64,000 nt of DNA, taken from the NCBI RefSeq assembly GCF_900104025.1, contig NZ_FNIQ01000010.1:1-64000 (forward strand), given 5' to 3'. This document shows positions 17,638 through 25,615 of the stretch, one piece after another. This stretch comes from Geodermatophilus sp. DSM 45219. Lineage in GTDB: Bacteria > Actinomycetota > Actinomycetes > Mycobacteriales > Geodermatophilaceae. Position 1 is the first letter of the stretch, and each line of letters starts with the position of its first letter. Position numbers and translations under genes: made by a program. Under the pieces are notes generated by a model. The model was not told where the DNA came from. It was given only the letters and a program-made list of their open reading frames with translations, and ran no database searches.

Positions 17638-18225
17638 CTACCGCGCCAGAGGACGGAGGAGAGCGCGCAGTCGGAGCACACCCGCCTGCGCGGCCGCCGG
17701 GTCCTCGAGACACACCTGCTGGAACACCAGTCCGTCGACGGCGGCGAACACCAGGTGCACCAGGGCGTCGTCCGCGTCGATGCCCGCAGCCTCCAGCTCG
17801 CCGCGCAGCGCCCGTCGATAGGTCGCGTAGACGTGCTCCACGTGCGGGCGCAGCTCCGGCCGGCGCCGGGCCTCGAGGATCAGCTCGTACTGGAACGCCT
17901 GGTCGTCGGGGTTGGCCTGGACCATCTCGACGACGCCGGCGAACAGGGCGTCCAGGTCACCACTGCCCGGGTCGGCGCTGATCGATCCGACGCTGTTGGC
18001 CAGGGAGAACTCCAGGGCCGCCTCCAGCAGTGCGGCCCGGCTGCCGAAGTGGTGCGCCACCAGACCGTGGGCCACGCCGGCCTCCTGCGCCACCGACCGG
18101 TAGGTCAGGTGACGGAGCCCCCTGGTCCCGACGACGTGCACCGCTGCGGCCAACAGGGCCTGCCGCCCCTCCCCGTAACCCGGCGCCGGTCGCGCGGTCA
18201 CCGCCCCGGTCTCGATCTCGGTCAT
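17638..18225 (-). CDS. TetR family regulator
   Basis: 195 residues. HTH: RQALLAAAVHVVGTRGLRHLTYRSVAQEAGVAHGLVAHHFGSRAALLEAALE (about residues 20-71). The ligand-binding domain follows. It converges on the preceding tetR (4-bp gap) and is divergent from the second APC permease at 18494. The 268-bp divergent gap carries two clear palindromes, presumably its binding sites. Control of the permease and monoamine oxidase genes is inferred. Confidence 0.88.
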   Translation of the reverse strand: MTEIETGAVTARPAPGYGEGRQALLAAAVHVVGTRGLRHLTYRSVAQEAGVAHGLVAHHFGSRAALLEAALEFSLANSVGSISADPGSGDLDALFAGVVEMVQANPDDQAFQYELILEARRRPELRPHVEHVYATYRRALRGELEAAGIDADDALVHLVFAAVDGLVFQQVCLEDPAAAQAGVLRLRALLRPLAR

Positions 18226-18300
18226 GTCACCCCGTTCCTCGTCGGTCGACCGTACGCACCGACACGAGCCTCGACGGTCGCGCCCCGGTCTACGAGAGCC

Positions 18301-18326
18301 GGAAACTGACCACTTGACCAGTTTCC
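18301..18326. promoter_or_regulatory. TetR-type operator 1
   Basis: GGAAACTG (18301-18308) and CAGTTTCC (18319-18326) form a perfect 8-bp inverted repeat with a 10-nt centre. TGACCA also occurs twice in the same stretch as a direct repeat with 2-nt spacing. It lies 76 bp upstream of the minus-strand tetR. Confidence 0.65.
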
Positions 18327-18358
18327 CGACCTCGTGCATCCTCTGTGCCGACGGTCAC

Positions 18359-18378
18359 AACTGTCCATATGGACAGTT
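18359..18378. promoter_or_regulatory. 20-bp perfect palindrome, operator 2
   Basis: AACTGTCCATATGGACAGTT is perfectly self-complementary over 20 bp, and is AT-richer than its surroundings. It sits 115 bp before the permease start in the tetR/permease gap. Chance occurrence of a 20-bp perfect palindrome is very unlikely, so a regulator binding site is the natural reading. Confidence 0.75.
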
Positions 18379-18493
18379 CACCCTCCCTCGGCACCTCGCA
18401 GTCCGTCGTCCCGATCGGAGACGACCCCTCGTCCCCCGGATGCCCGGTCGCCCCACCAATGCATCCGGACCGCCGCCATCCACCGGAGCGACC

Positions 18494-19993
18494 ATGTCCC
18501 AGGCCACGCGCACCCCCGCCCCAGCCGTCGACGACGCAGCCGGCAACCGCCAGCTCAAGCGCGGCGCCATCGGCGTCGTCGGCATCCTGTTCTTCGTCCT
18601 GTCGGCCCAGGCCCCGCTGACCGGCATCGGCGGCGCTCTGCCGCTGGCCGTGGCGCTCGGCAACGGTGCGGGCGCACCCGCCGCCTACCTGGTCGTCGGC
18701 CTGGTCATCGCCCTGTTCGCAGTCGGCTTCATCGCCATGAGCCGTCACGTCACCGAGGAGGGCGCCTTCTACGCCTACATCGGTCGCGGGCTCGGACGCC
18801 GGCTCGGCACCGGCTCGGCGCTGCTGGCGCTGTGGTCGTACAACACGGTCCAGGCCTGCATGTACGGCCTCTACGGCTTCATCGTGTCGTTCCTCGCCGA
18901 CACCCATCTCGACTTCGCCCCGCCGTGGTGGGCCTGCGCGCTGGTCACGATGGCGGTGGTGCAGGTGCTCGGTTCGCTCGACATCGACCTCGGCGCGCGG
19001 TTCCTCGGAGTGCTCGTCGCTGCCGAGATGTCCGTCCTGCTGGCCTTCGCGCTGATCACGCTGTTCACCGGCGGCGGCCCGGAGGGCCTGGACCCCGGCG
19101 CCAGCTTCGCGCCGTCCGCGCTGCTCGCCGGCGCGCCCGGCATCGCCCTCACCTTCGGCATCGCGTCGATGTTCGGCTTCGAGTCCACGGCGATCTACTC
19201 GGCCGAGGCCAAGGACCCTGCGCGCACCGTTCCGCGGGCCACCTACCTCGCCGTCGGCACCATCGCGCTCTTCTTCGCCTTCGTGTCGTGGATGGTGGTC
19301 AGCTCCTACGGCGCCAGCCAGGTCGTCGGCGCCGCCGGCGCCGCGCTCGAGTCCGGTGACGGCACGGTCCTGCTGTTCGCGGCCATCTCGGACGCACTCG
19401 GTCCGTGGGCGGCCGAGGTCGGCGGTGTCCTCCTCGCCACGTCGCTGCTGGCCGGGATCCTGGCCTTCCACAACGCCTCGAACCGCTACGTGCACTCCCT
19501 GGGGCAGGCCCGGACCCTCCCGCCCGTGGTCGCCCGCACCACGCGCCAGGGTGCACCCTTCGTGGCCAGTGCCCTCCAGACAGCGCTCGCCCTGCTCCTC
19601 GTCATGCCGTTCGCCCTGCTGGGCATGGACCCGGTGCTCACCCTGTTCGCCTGGTTCAGCGGCGTGGCCGTCCTGGGGTTGGTCGTCCTCTACTTCCTGA
19701 CGTCGATCTCCGTGGTCGTGTTCTTCCGTCGGACGAGGCTCGACACCCGGCCGTGGCAGACGCTCATCGCGCCGGTCCTCGCGGCCGTGCTGATCGCCGC
19801 ACTCGCCGGACTGGTGCTCAGCAACTTCACCCTGCTGATCGGCGGGTCGATGGGCACGGCCGTGCCGCTGGTCCTGTCCGTCCCCGTGGTGCTGCTCGTC
19901 GGCGTCGGCCTGGCGTCCGACCGCCGCACGGGCGACGACGCCGGCCCGGCGCCCGCGAGCGCCGGAGCGCCGTCCACGACCCCCACCGCCTGA
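18494..19993 (+). CDS. APC superfamily amino acid/amine permease
   Basis: 499 residues, about 12 helices, same layout as the permease at 15524: GAIGVVGILFFVLSAQAPLTGIGGALPL in helix 1 and ASMFGFESTAIYSAEAKDPARTVP in helix 6. ATG 18494 is the first start past the operator region. It is 24 bp upstream of the flavin amine oxidase, with a GGAAGACGAGGAAG ribosome-binding region between. Import of the oxidase substrate is the likely role. The tail (about 480-499) is Pro/Ala/Ser/Thr-rich. Confidence 0.92.
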   Translation: MSQATRTPAPAVDDAAGNRQLKRGAIGVVGILFFVLSAQAPLTGIGGALPLAVALGNGAGAPAAYLVVGLVIALFAVGFIAMSRHVTEEGAFYAYIGRGLGRRLGTGSALLALWSYNTVQACMYGLYGFIVSFLADTHLDFAPPWWACALVTMAVVQVLGSLDIDLGARFLGVLVAAEMSVLLAFALITLFTGGGPEGLDPGASFAPSALLAGAPGIALTFGIASMFGFESTAIYSAEAKDPARTVPRATYLAVGTIALFFAFVSWMVVSSYGASQVVGAAGAALESGDGTVLLFAAISDALGPWAAEVGGVLLATSLLAGILAFHNASNRYVHSLGQARTLPPVVARTTRQGAPFVASALQTALALLLVMPFALLGMDPVLTLFAWFSGVAVLGLVVLYFLTSISVVVFFRRTRLDTRPWQTLIAPVLAAVLIAALAGLVLSNFTLLIGGSMGTAVPLVLSVPVVLLVGVGLASDRRTGDDAGPAPASAGAPSTTPTA

Positions 19994-20017
19994 CCCGCCC
20001 CGGAAGACGAGGAAGAC

Positions 20018-21364
20018 ATGTCCGACCCACACGACGTCGACGTCATCGTGGTCGGCGCCGGCTTCGCCGGCGTCACCGCGGCCCGGGAGCTGCGCCGGCA
20101 GGGGCACCGGGTGCTCGTGCTGGAGGCCCGGGACCGCATCGGTGGCCGCACCTGGACCGACACCCGGCTCGGCCGCGACCTGGAGATGGGCGGCACCTGG
20201 GTCCACTGGATCCAGCCGCACACCTGGGCCGAATTGACCCGGTACGGGATCGGCGTCGTCCCCTCCCCCGCACCCGTCCGCGGCTACTGGATCAGCGGCG
20301 GCACCGTGCACAGCGGCACCGCCGACGACCTGCTCGGCGTCATCGACCGCGGGATGGCCGCCAGCACGGCCGAGGCGCTCAGCTACTTCCCCCAGCCGTA
20401 CCAGCCGCTGCTCGGAGGCGAGCGGCTCGCCGAGGTCGACGGCCTGTCCATCCGGCAGAAGCTGGAGCAGCTCGGCCTCGGCGCCGAGGAGTTCGACGCC
20501 GTCGAGGGGATGTGGGCGACCAACTTCAGCGGTCGCACCGAGGACGGCGGCTACGCCCAGGGCCTGCGCTGGTGTGCCCTGGCCGGCGGCAGCTGGCAGC
20601 TCATGTTCGAGGCCTGCGCCACCTACAAGGTCGTCGGCGGCACCCGTCGACTCATCGAGGCGATGGCCGCCGACGCCGGGGTGGAGATCCGCACGAACAC
20701 CCGGGTCGTGTCGGTGAGCCAGGACGACGGCGGAGCCACCCTCACGCTCCAGGACGGCTCGGTGCTCACCGCCGCGGCGGCGGTCGTGACCCTGCCGCTG
20801 GACGTGCTCGACTCGGTGACCTTCGACCCGCCGCTGTCGGAGGGCAAGCGGCGGGCCGCCCACCAGGGCCAGGCGTCCCAGGGCGTCAAGGTCTGGGCGC
20901 GGCTGCGCGGGGAGTTCGAGCCCTTCGTCGCCCTCGCCCCGGGCTCGGCGCCGCTGACCCTGTGCCAGGTGGAGTATGCGGAGGACGGCGAGACGATCGT
21001 CGTCGCCTTCGGCTCGGTCAGCGACAGAGTCGACGGCACCGACCGCGCCGCGGTCCAGCAGGCCCTGCGCCAGTGGCTGCCCGACGTCGAGGTGCTCGAG
21101 GTCGCCAGCCACGACTGGGTCGCCGACGACCTCTCCGGCGAGACGTGGCCGATGCAGCGCGCCGGCCAGCTCACCGGAGCGCTCGGCGAACTGCAGCGCC
21201 CCGAGGGCCGCGTCGTCATCGCCGGCTCGGACTACGCCGACGGCTGGGCCGGCTTCATCGACGGCGCGATCGAGAGCGGCATGCGCGCCGGCCGGGACGT
21301 GCACGCCCTGCTGACCTCGGTCGCGACCGTCCCTGCCGACGACCCGACCCTCGCCCCGTCCTGA
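20018..21364 (+). CDS. Flavin monoamine oxidase (FAD-dependent)
   Basis: 448 residues. The Rossmann FAD site VIVVGAGFAGVTAARELRRQ (about residues 9-28) is followed by the GGRT signature (IGGRTWTDT) and the MGGTWVHWIQPH segment typical of the family. A C-terminal FAD-contact motif, AGSDYADGWAGFIDGAIESG, closes the fold. It converts amines to aldehydes plus ammonia and peroxide. It follows the APC permease and precedes a small ferredoxin-like-fold protein. Together with the copper enzyme at 13558 the locus has two unrelated amine oxidases, presumably for different amines such as tyramine, phenylethylamine or polyamines. Confidence 0.93.
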   Translation: MSDPHDVDVIVVGAGFAGVTAARELRRQGHRVLVLEARDRIGGRTWTDTRLGRDLEMGGTWVHWIQPHTWAELTRYGIGVVPSPAPVRGYWISGGTVHSGTADDLLGVIDRGMAASTAEALSYFPQPYQPLLGGERLAEVDGLSIRQKLEQLGLGAEEFDAVEGMWATNFSGRTEDGGYAQGLRWCALAGGSWQLMFEACATYKVVGGTRRLIEAMAADAGVEIRTNTRVVSVSQDDGGATLTLQDGSVLTAAAAVVTLPLDVLDSVTFDPPLSEGKRRAAHQGQASQGVKVWARLRGEFEPFVALAPGSAPLTLCQVEYAEDGETIVVAFGSVSDRVDGTDRAAVQQALRQWLPDVEVLEVASHDWVADDLSGETWPMQRAGQLTGALGELQRPEGRVVIAGSDYADGWAGFIDGAIESGMRAGRDVHALLTSVATVPADDPTLAPS

Positions 21365-21390
21365 AGAGCGATCACCCGAAGGGAATCCCC

Positions 21391-21687
21391 GTGGAGCAGC
21401 ACCTCGTCGAGTTCGTCCACATCCGCGTCCAGGACGGCCAGGAGGCGGAGTTCCTGGCCAGCCGGCCCGGCGCCGTCGCCGCCGTCGCGGCCGCCATCCC
21501 CGGCTTCGTGGCCGCACCCGTCATCGCCAAGGGCGAGGACGGGCTGTGGACCGACGTCTGGATCTACGACAGCGTCGAACAGGCAGAGGCGGCCAATGCG
21601 AAGGCCGCCGGGATGCCCGAGTTCGGCCGGATGGCGGCCGTCAGCGAGGTCGTCTCGATCGACATGGCCTGGATGCCGGTCGGCTGA
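21391..21687 (+). CDS. Antibiotic biosynthesis monooxygenase-like (ABM/Dabb fold) protein
   Basis: 98 residues, GTG start preceded by GAAGGGAATCC. VEFVHIRVQDGQEAEFLASRPGAVAAVAAAIPGFVAAPVIAKGEDGLWTDVWIYDSVEQAEAAN is the ferredoxin-like alpha/beta pattern of ABM/NIPSNAP proteins. Members are small dimeric oxygenases or quinone-binding accessories. It is 26 bp after the amine oxidase and followed by a strong terminator, so it ends the permease/oxidase operon. The function is unknown. Confidence 0.75.
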   Translation: MEQHLVEFVHIRVQDGQEAEFLASRPGAVAAVAAAIPGFVAAPVIAKGEDGLWTDVWIYDSVEQAEAANAKAAGMPEFGRMAAVSEVVSIDMAWMPVG

Positions 21688-21701
21688 TCCCGCGCGACGA
21701 C

Positions 21702-21735
21702 GGCGCCCGGGCCTGCTCGCCGCGGCCCGGGCGCC
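21702..21735 (+). terminator. Hairpin terminator of the permease/amine-oxidase operon
   Basis: GGCGCCCGGGCC (21702-21713) pairs perfectly with GGCCCGGGCGCC (21724-21735), starting 15 bp past the stop at 21687. It separates this operon from the homogentisate operon. Confidence 0.85.
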
Positions 21736-21791
21736 GCCGTCTCCACCCCCTTGTGTCGGCCACCACAGCGTCCTATCCTCGAACCAGTAAG

Positions 21792-21810
21792 TGAACGACT
21801 GATCCGTTTA
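21792..21810. promoter_or_regulatory. Possible operator before homogentisate operon
   Basis: TGAACG (21792-21797), 7 nt, then CGTTTA (21805-21810): an inverted repeat with one mismatch inside an AT-richer patch 30-50 bp upstream of ATG 21841. The IclR-type regulator at 29153 or the PaaR-like protein are candidate binders; neither is supported beyond location. Confidence 0.35.
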
Positions 21811-21840
21811 TCGAACAGAAGTCGACCTGGAGACCTCCCC

Positions 21841-22803
21841 ATGGCAGCCAAGCCCTTCGCCTCCTCCGCCGACCTCGGCGTCAAGGAGCAGACCCTCGAG
21901 GTGCTCGCCGACGGCGTGTACGCCCTGACCGCGGAGGGCGACCCGAACCTGGGCGCCATCGAGGGCGAGGACTTCCTCGTCTGCTTCGAGGCGCTGGCCA
22001 CCCCGGTCGCCGCCCGTCGCTGGCTGGCCAAGCTGCGCGAGCACACCGACAAGCCCGTCCGCTACCTGGTGCTCAGCCACTACCACGCCGTCCGCGTGCT
22101 GGGCGCCAGCGCGTTCGACGCCGAGGTGGTCGTCAGCTCCGAGCAGACCAGGAACCTCATCGCCGAGCGCGGCCAGCAGGACTGGGAGAGCGAGTACGGC
22201 CGGATGCCGCGGCTGTTCGAGGAACCGGAGTCCATCCCCGGCCTCACCTGGCCGACGATGACCTTCCGCGACAAGCTGACCATCGAGCTGGGCGGCGACC
22301 GCGGCGAGCTGGTGCTGGAGTTCCTCGGCCGCGGGCACACCGAGGGCGACATCGTCGCCTGGCTGCCCGAGCAGGAGATCGTCTTCGCCGGCGACCTCGT
22401 CGAGTCCCAGGCCGCGCTCTACACCGGCGACGCGTTCCACTTCGACTGGGCCGCCGGCACGCTCGACCGGGTCAAGGCCCTCGGCGCGCGGCAGCTCATC
22501 GGCGGCCGCGGCGCCATCGCCCGCGGCCGCGACCAGGTCGACGCCGCCATCGAGCAGACCCGCGACTTCCTGCTCACCATGCAGCGCACCGTCGGTGCGG
22601 CCCACCGCTCCGGCGGCACCCTCAAGGACGCCTTCGCCGCCACCCACGAGGCCCTGGCCCCGGAGTACGGCGAGTGGCCGATCTTCGAGCACTGCCTGCC
22701 CTTCGACGTGCAGCGGCTGTGGGACGAGTTCTCCGGCATCGAGCGCCCGGTGATCTGGACCGCCGAGCGCGACCGCCAGGTCTGGGACGAGCTCCAGGGA
22801 TGA
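21841..22803 (+). CDS. MBL-fold protein with altered metal motif
   Basis: 320 residues; the metallo-beta-lactamase fold is clear, but the HxHxDH motif is replaced by LSHYHAVRVLGASAF, losing the Asp and last His. The downstream GRGHTEGDIVAWL and FAGDLV segments keep a His and an Asp of the usual set. It starts the homogentisate operon and overlaps the FAD hydroxylase by 4 bp. The altered motif suggests a mononuclear site or non-hydrolytic role. A thioesterase or ring-opening accessory function cannot be told from sequence. Confidence 0.85.
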   Translation: MAAKPFASSADLGVKEQTLEVLADGVYALTAEGDPNLGAIEGEDFLVCFEALATPVAARRWLAKLREHTDKPVRYLVLSHYHAVRVLGASAFDAEVVVSSEQTRNLIAERGQQDWESEYGRMPRLFEEPESIPGLTWPTMTFRDKLTIELGGDRGELVLEFLGRGHTEGDIVAWLPEQEIVFAGDLVESQAALYTGDAFHFDWAAGTLDRVKALGARQLIGGRGAIARGRDQVDAAIEQTRDFLLTMQRTVGAAHRSGGTLKDAFAATHEALAPEYGEWPIFEHCLPFDVQRLWDEFSGIERPVIWTAERDRQVWDELQG

Positions 22804-24395
22804 GGCCCCCCGTGACGACACCGGTACTGGTCCTGGGCGCCGGCCCGGTCGGCCAGACCACCGCGCTCCTGCTGGCCCGCTGGGGCCTGCGCGTCGTCGT
22901 CCTCGACGGCCGCCCCGAGCGGGACGTGATCGGCAGCAAGGCGATCTGCCAGCAGCGCGACGTCCTCGACGTGTGGGACGCCGTCGGCGTCGGCGCGGAG
23001 GTCGCCCGCCGCGGGGTCACCTGGACCACCGCCCGCACCTTCCACCGCGACGCGGAGCTGTTCAGCTTCCGGTTCGCCGACCGCGGGAAGTCCCCGTTCC
23101 CGCCGTTCGTGAACATCTCGCAGTGCGAGACCGAGCGGCTGCTCGACGAGCGCATCGCCGCCGAGCCCCTGGTCGAGGTCCGCTGGGGCCACCTGGTCAC
23201 CGGCATCGGGCAGGACGACGAGGGCGTGACGGTCACCTGTGCGAACGGGGCGACCGTGCGCGGGTCCTACGCGGTCGCCTGCGCGGGGCCCCGCAGCGAC
23301 GCCCTGCGGTCGGCCCTCGGGTTGACCTTCGAGGGCGAGACCTTCGACGACCACTTCCTGATCTGCGACATCCGGACCGACCTGCCCGGCTGGGAGACCG
23401 AGCGCCGGTTCTACTTCGACCCGGAGTGGAACCCGGGCCGCCAGGTGCTCATCCACCCCTGCCCCGACTCGACGTTCCGCGTCGACTGGCAGGTGCCGCC
23501 GGACTTCGACCTGGCCGCCGAGGAGGCCTCCGGTGGCCTGGACCGGCGGATCCGGCAGGTCATCGGCGACCGCCCCTACGAGATCGTGTGGAAGTCGGTC
23601 TACCGCTTCCACTCCCGGGTCGTCGACCGCATGCGGGTCGGTCGGGTGCTGGTCGCCGGCGACGCGGCGCACCTGGTCTCCCCCTTCGGCGCCCGCGGCC
23701 TGAACTCCGGGGTGCTCGACGCGGAGAACGCTGCCTGGAAGATCGCCTTCGTCCTCCGCGGGTGGGCGCCGGAGGCGCTGCTGGACAGCTACCACGACGA
23801 GCGGCACGCCGCGGCGCTGGAGAACATCGAGGTCACCGGCGCCACCATGCGGTTCCTGGTGCCCGGCACCGAGGAGCAGGCCCGCCGCCGCCTCGACGTC
23901 CTGGAGCGGGCCGCCACCGACCCGCAGGCCCGGGCGCAGGTCGACTCCGGAAGGCTGGCCGAGCCGTTCTGGTACGTCGACTCGCCGCTGACCACGCCCG
24001 ACGAGCGCCGTCCGTTCCCGGGCCGTCCCGCTCGCGGCGACGTCCCGGTGCCCGCGCCGGGCGTCCTGGTGCCCGACTGCCCGGTCACCGTGCGCGGCCG
24101 GCCGGACGTCGTCCGGCTGCGCCAGCTCGCCCGCGAGGGCGTCACCGTCCTGCTCGGGGACGACGCGGCCGCACCGCACCTGCCCGGCCTCGGCGACCTG
24201 CCGGTGGCCGTGCACCGCATCGGCGACCTCGACGCCGGCCCGACGCTGCGCGAGGCGCTCGGCGCCCGGCCCGACGACATCTGGGTGCTGCGGCCCGACG
24301 GGCACGTCGCCGCCGTCCTCACCCGCGCCACCGACGTCACCGCTGCGGTGGCCCGGCTGCTGTCCCGCCCCGTCCCCAGCCCCGTCCTGGCCTGA
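22800..24395 (+). CDS. FAD-dependent aromatic hydroxylase (UbiH/PHBH family)
   Basis: 531 residues. GxGxxG is VLVLGAGPVGQTTALLLARWG (about residues 8-28), the second FAD motif is GRVLVAGDAAHLVSPFGARGLNSGVLDAENAAWKIAFVL (about 282-320), and a thioredoxin-like C-terminal domain follows, as in MhpA/PheA-type monooxygenases. It hydroxylates a phenolic ring using NAD(P)H and O2. It lies directly before homogentisate dioxygenase, so hydroxylating 3- or 4-hydroxyphenylacetate to homogentisate is the economical hypothesis. The N terminus MRPPVTTP is short; ATG 22800 overlaps the preceding stop. Confidence 0.88.
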   Translation: MRPPVTTPVLVLGAGPVGQTTALLLARWGLRVVVLDGRPERDVIGSKAICQQRDVLDVWDAVGVGAEVARRGVTWTTARTFHRDAELFSFRFADRGKSPFPPFVNISQCETERLLDERIAAEPLVEVRWGHLVTGIGQDDEGVTVTCANGATVRGSYAVACAGPRSDALRSALGLTFEGETFDDHFLICDIRTDLPGWETERRFYFDPEWNPGRQVLIHPCPDSTFRVDWQVPPDFDLAAEEASGGLDRRIRQVIGDRPYEIVWKSVYRFHSRVVDRMRVGRVLVAGDAAHLVSPFGARGLNSGVLDAENAAWKIAFVLRGWAPEALLDSYHDERHAAALENIEVTGATMRFLVPGTEEQARRRLDVLERAATDPQARAQVDSGRLAEPFWYVDSPLTTPDERRPFPGRPARGDVPVPAPGVLVPDCPVTVRGRPDVVRLRQLAREGVTVLLGDDAAAPHLPGLGDLPVAVHRIGDLDAGPTLREALGARPDDIWVLRPDGHVAAVLTRATDVTAAVARLLSRPVPSPVLA

Positions 24396-24409
24396 AGGAG
24401 GCACAACCC

Positions 24410-25615
24410 ATGGCGTTCTACCGGCAGGTGGGCGAGGTCCCACCCAAGCGGCACACCCAGTTCCGCCGTCCCGACGGCGGCCTGTACTCCGAGGAGCTGG
24501 TCGGCGAGGAGGGCTTCAGCTCGGACTCCGCGCTGCTCTACCACCGGGGCATCCCGTCGGCGATCGTGGACGCCCGGCCGTGGGAGCTGCCCGACCAGAC
24601 GCTCACGCCCAACGCGCCGCTGGTACCGCGGCACCTGAAGCTGCACGACCTGTTCCCCGGCGAGGAGCACAAGGCGGTCGACGCGGTGACCGGCCGCCGG
24701 CTGGTGCTGGGCAACGGTGACGTCCGCATCTCCTACGCGGTCTCGTCGTCGCCGAGCCCGTACTACCGCAACGCCACCGGCGACGAGTGCGTCTACGTCG
24801 AGCGCGGCGCGGCCACGGTGGAGACGACGTTCGGGGCGCTGGAGGTCGGCCGGGGCGACTACGTGGTCATCCCGCGGACCACCACCCACCGCTGGGTGCC
24901 GACCGGCCCCGAGCCGCTGCGCACCTACGCGATCGAGGCCAACAGCCACATCGCCCCACCCAAGCGCTACCTGTCGAAGTACGGGCAGTTCCTCGAGCAC
25001 GCGCCGTACTGCGAGCGCGACCTGCGCGCCCCGGTGCAGCCGCTGCTGGGCGAGGGCACCGACGTGGAGGTCTACGTCAAGCACCGCGGCACCGGCCCGG
25101 GCGGGCTGGCCGGCACCGTGCACGTGCTCCCGGAGCACCCCTTCGACGTCGTGGGCTGGGACGGGCACCTCTACCCGTACGCCTTCAACATCGCCGACTA
25201 CGAGCCGATCACCGGCCGGGTGCACCAGCCCCCGCCGGTGCACCAGGTGTTCGAGGGCAACAACTTCGTGATCTGCAACTTCGTGCCGCGGAAGGTCGAC
25301 TACCACCCGCTGGCGGTGCCGGTGCCCTACTACCACTCCAACGTCGACAGCGACGAGATCATGTTCTACGTCGACGGCGACTACGAGGCCCGCAAGGGCT
25401 CGGGCATCGGCAAGGGCTCGATCTCGGTGCACCCCGGCGGGCACAGCCACGGCCCGCAGCCCGGCGCGGTGGAGCGCTCCCTGGGCGTGGAGTACTTCGA
25501 CGAGCTGGCCGTCATGGTCGACACCTTCCGCCCGCTGGACCTGGGTGAGGCCGGCCTCGCCGTCGACGACGGGAAGTACGCCTGGACCTGGTCCGGGCGG
25601 GGGCCGTCGGCGTGA
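24410..25615 (+). CDS. hmgA: Homogentisate 1,2-dioxygenase
   Basis: 401 residues, cupin-type homogentisate dioxygenase. The non-heme iron region is visible: VPYYHSNVDSDEIMFYVDG and HPGGHSHGPQPGA supply the His, Glu and His ligands (about residues 303-350). It cleaves homogentisate to maleylacetoacetate with O2. ATG 24410 is preceded by AAGGAGGCACAACCC, an excellent ribosome-binding site. The stop overlaps the next GTG (GTGA). The length is somewhat below the roughly 435 of Pseudomonas enzymes, as usual for the actinobacterial branch. Confidence 0.95.
   Translation: MAFYRQVGEVPPKRHTQFRRPDGGLYSEELVGEEGFSSDSALLYHRGIPSAIVDARPWELPDQTLTPNAPLVPRHLKLHDLFPGEEHKAVDAVTGRRLVLGNGDVRISYAVSSSPSPYYRNATGDECVYVERGAATVETTFGALEVGRGDYVVIPRTTTHRWVPTGPEPLRTYAIEANSHIAPPKRYLSKYGQFLEHAPYCERDLRAPVQPLLGEGTDVEVYVKHRGTGPGGLAGTVHVLPEHPFDVVGWDGHLYPYAFNIADYEPITGRVHQPPPVHQVFEGNNFVICNFVPRKVDYHPLAVPVPYYHSNVDSDEIMFYVDGDYEARKGSGIGKGSISVHPGGHSHGPQPGAVERSLGVEYFDELAVMVDTFRPLDLGEAGLAVDDGKYAWTWSGRGPSA

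Noticed and set aside
18301-18326. Counting this TetR-type dyad as a fifth PaaR box
   Set aside because: It shares ACTGACC with the PaaR boxes, but the symmetric arms are GGAAACTG/CAGTTTCC and it lies next to another tetR gene, so a local regulator is more likely.
18290-21517. Very long antisense open frame (over 1000 codons) across the permease and amine oxidase
   Set aside because: It is the shadow of two real genes with strong family motifs on the plus strand; its own translation is repetitive Gly/Arg/Glu text typical of GC-rich antisense frames.
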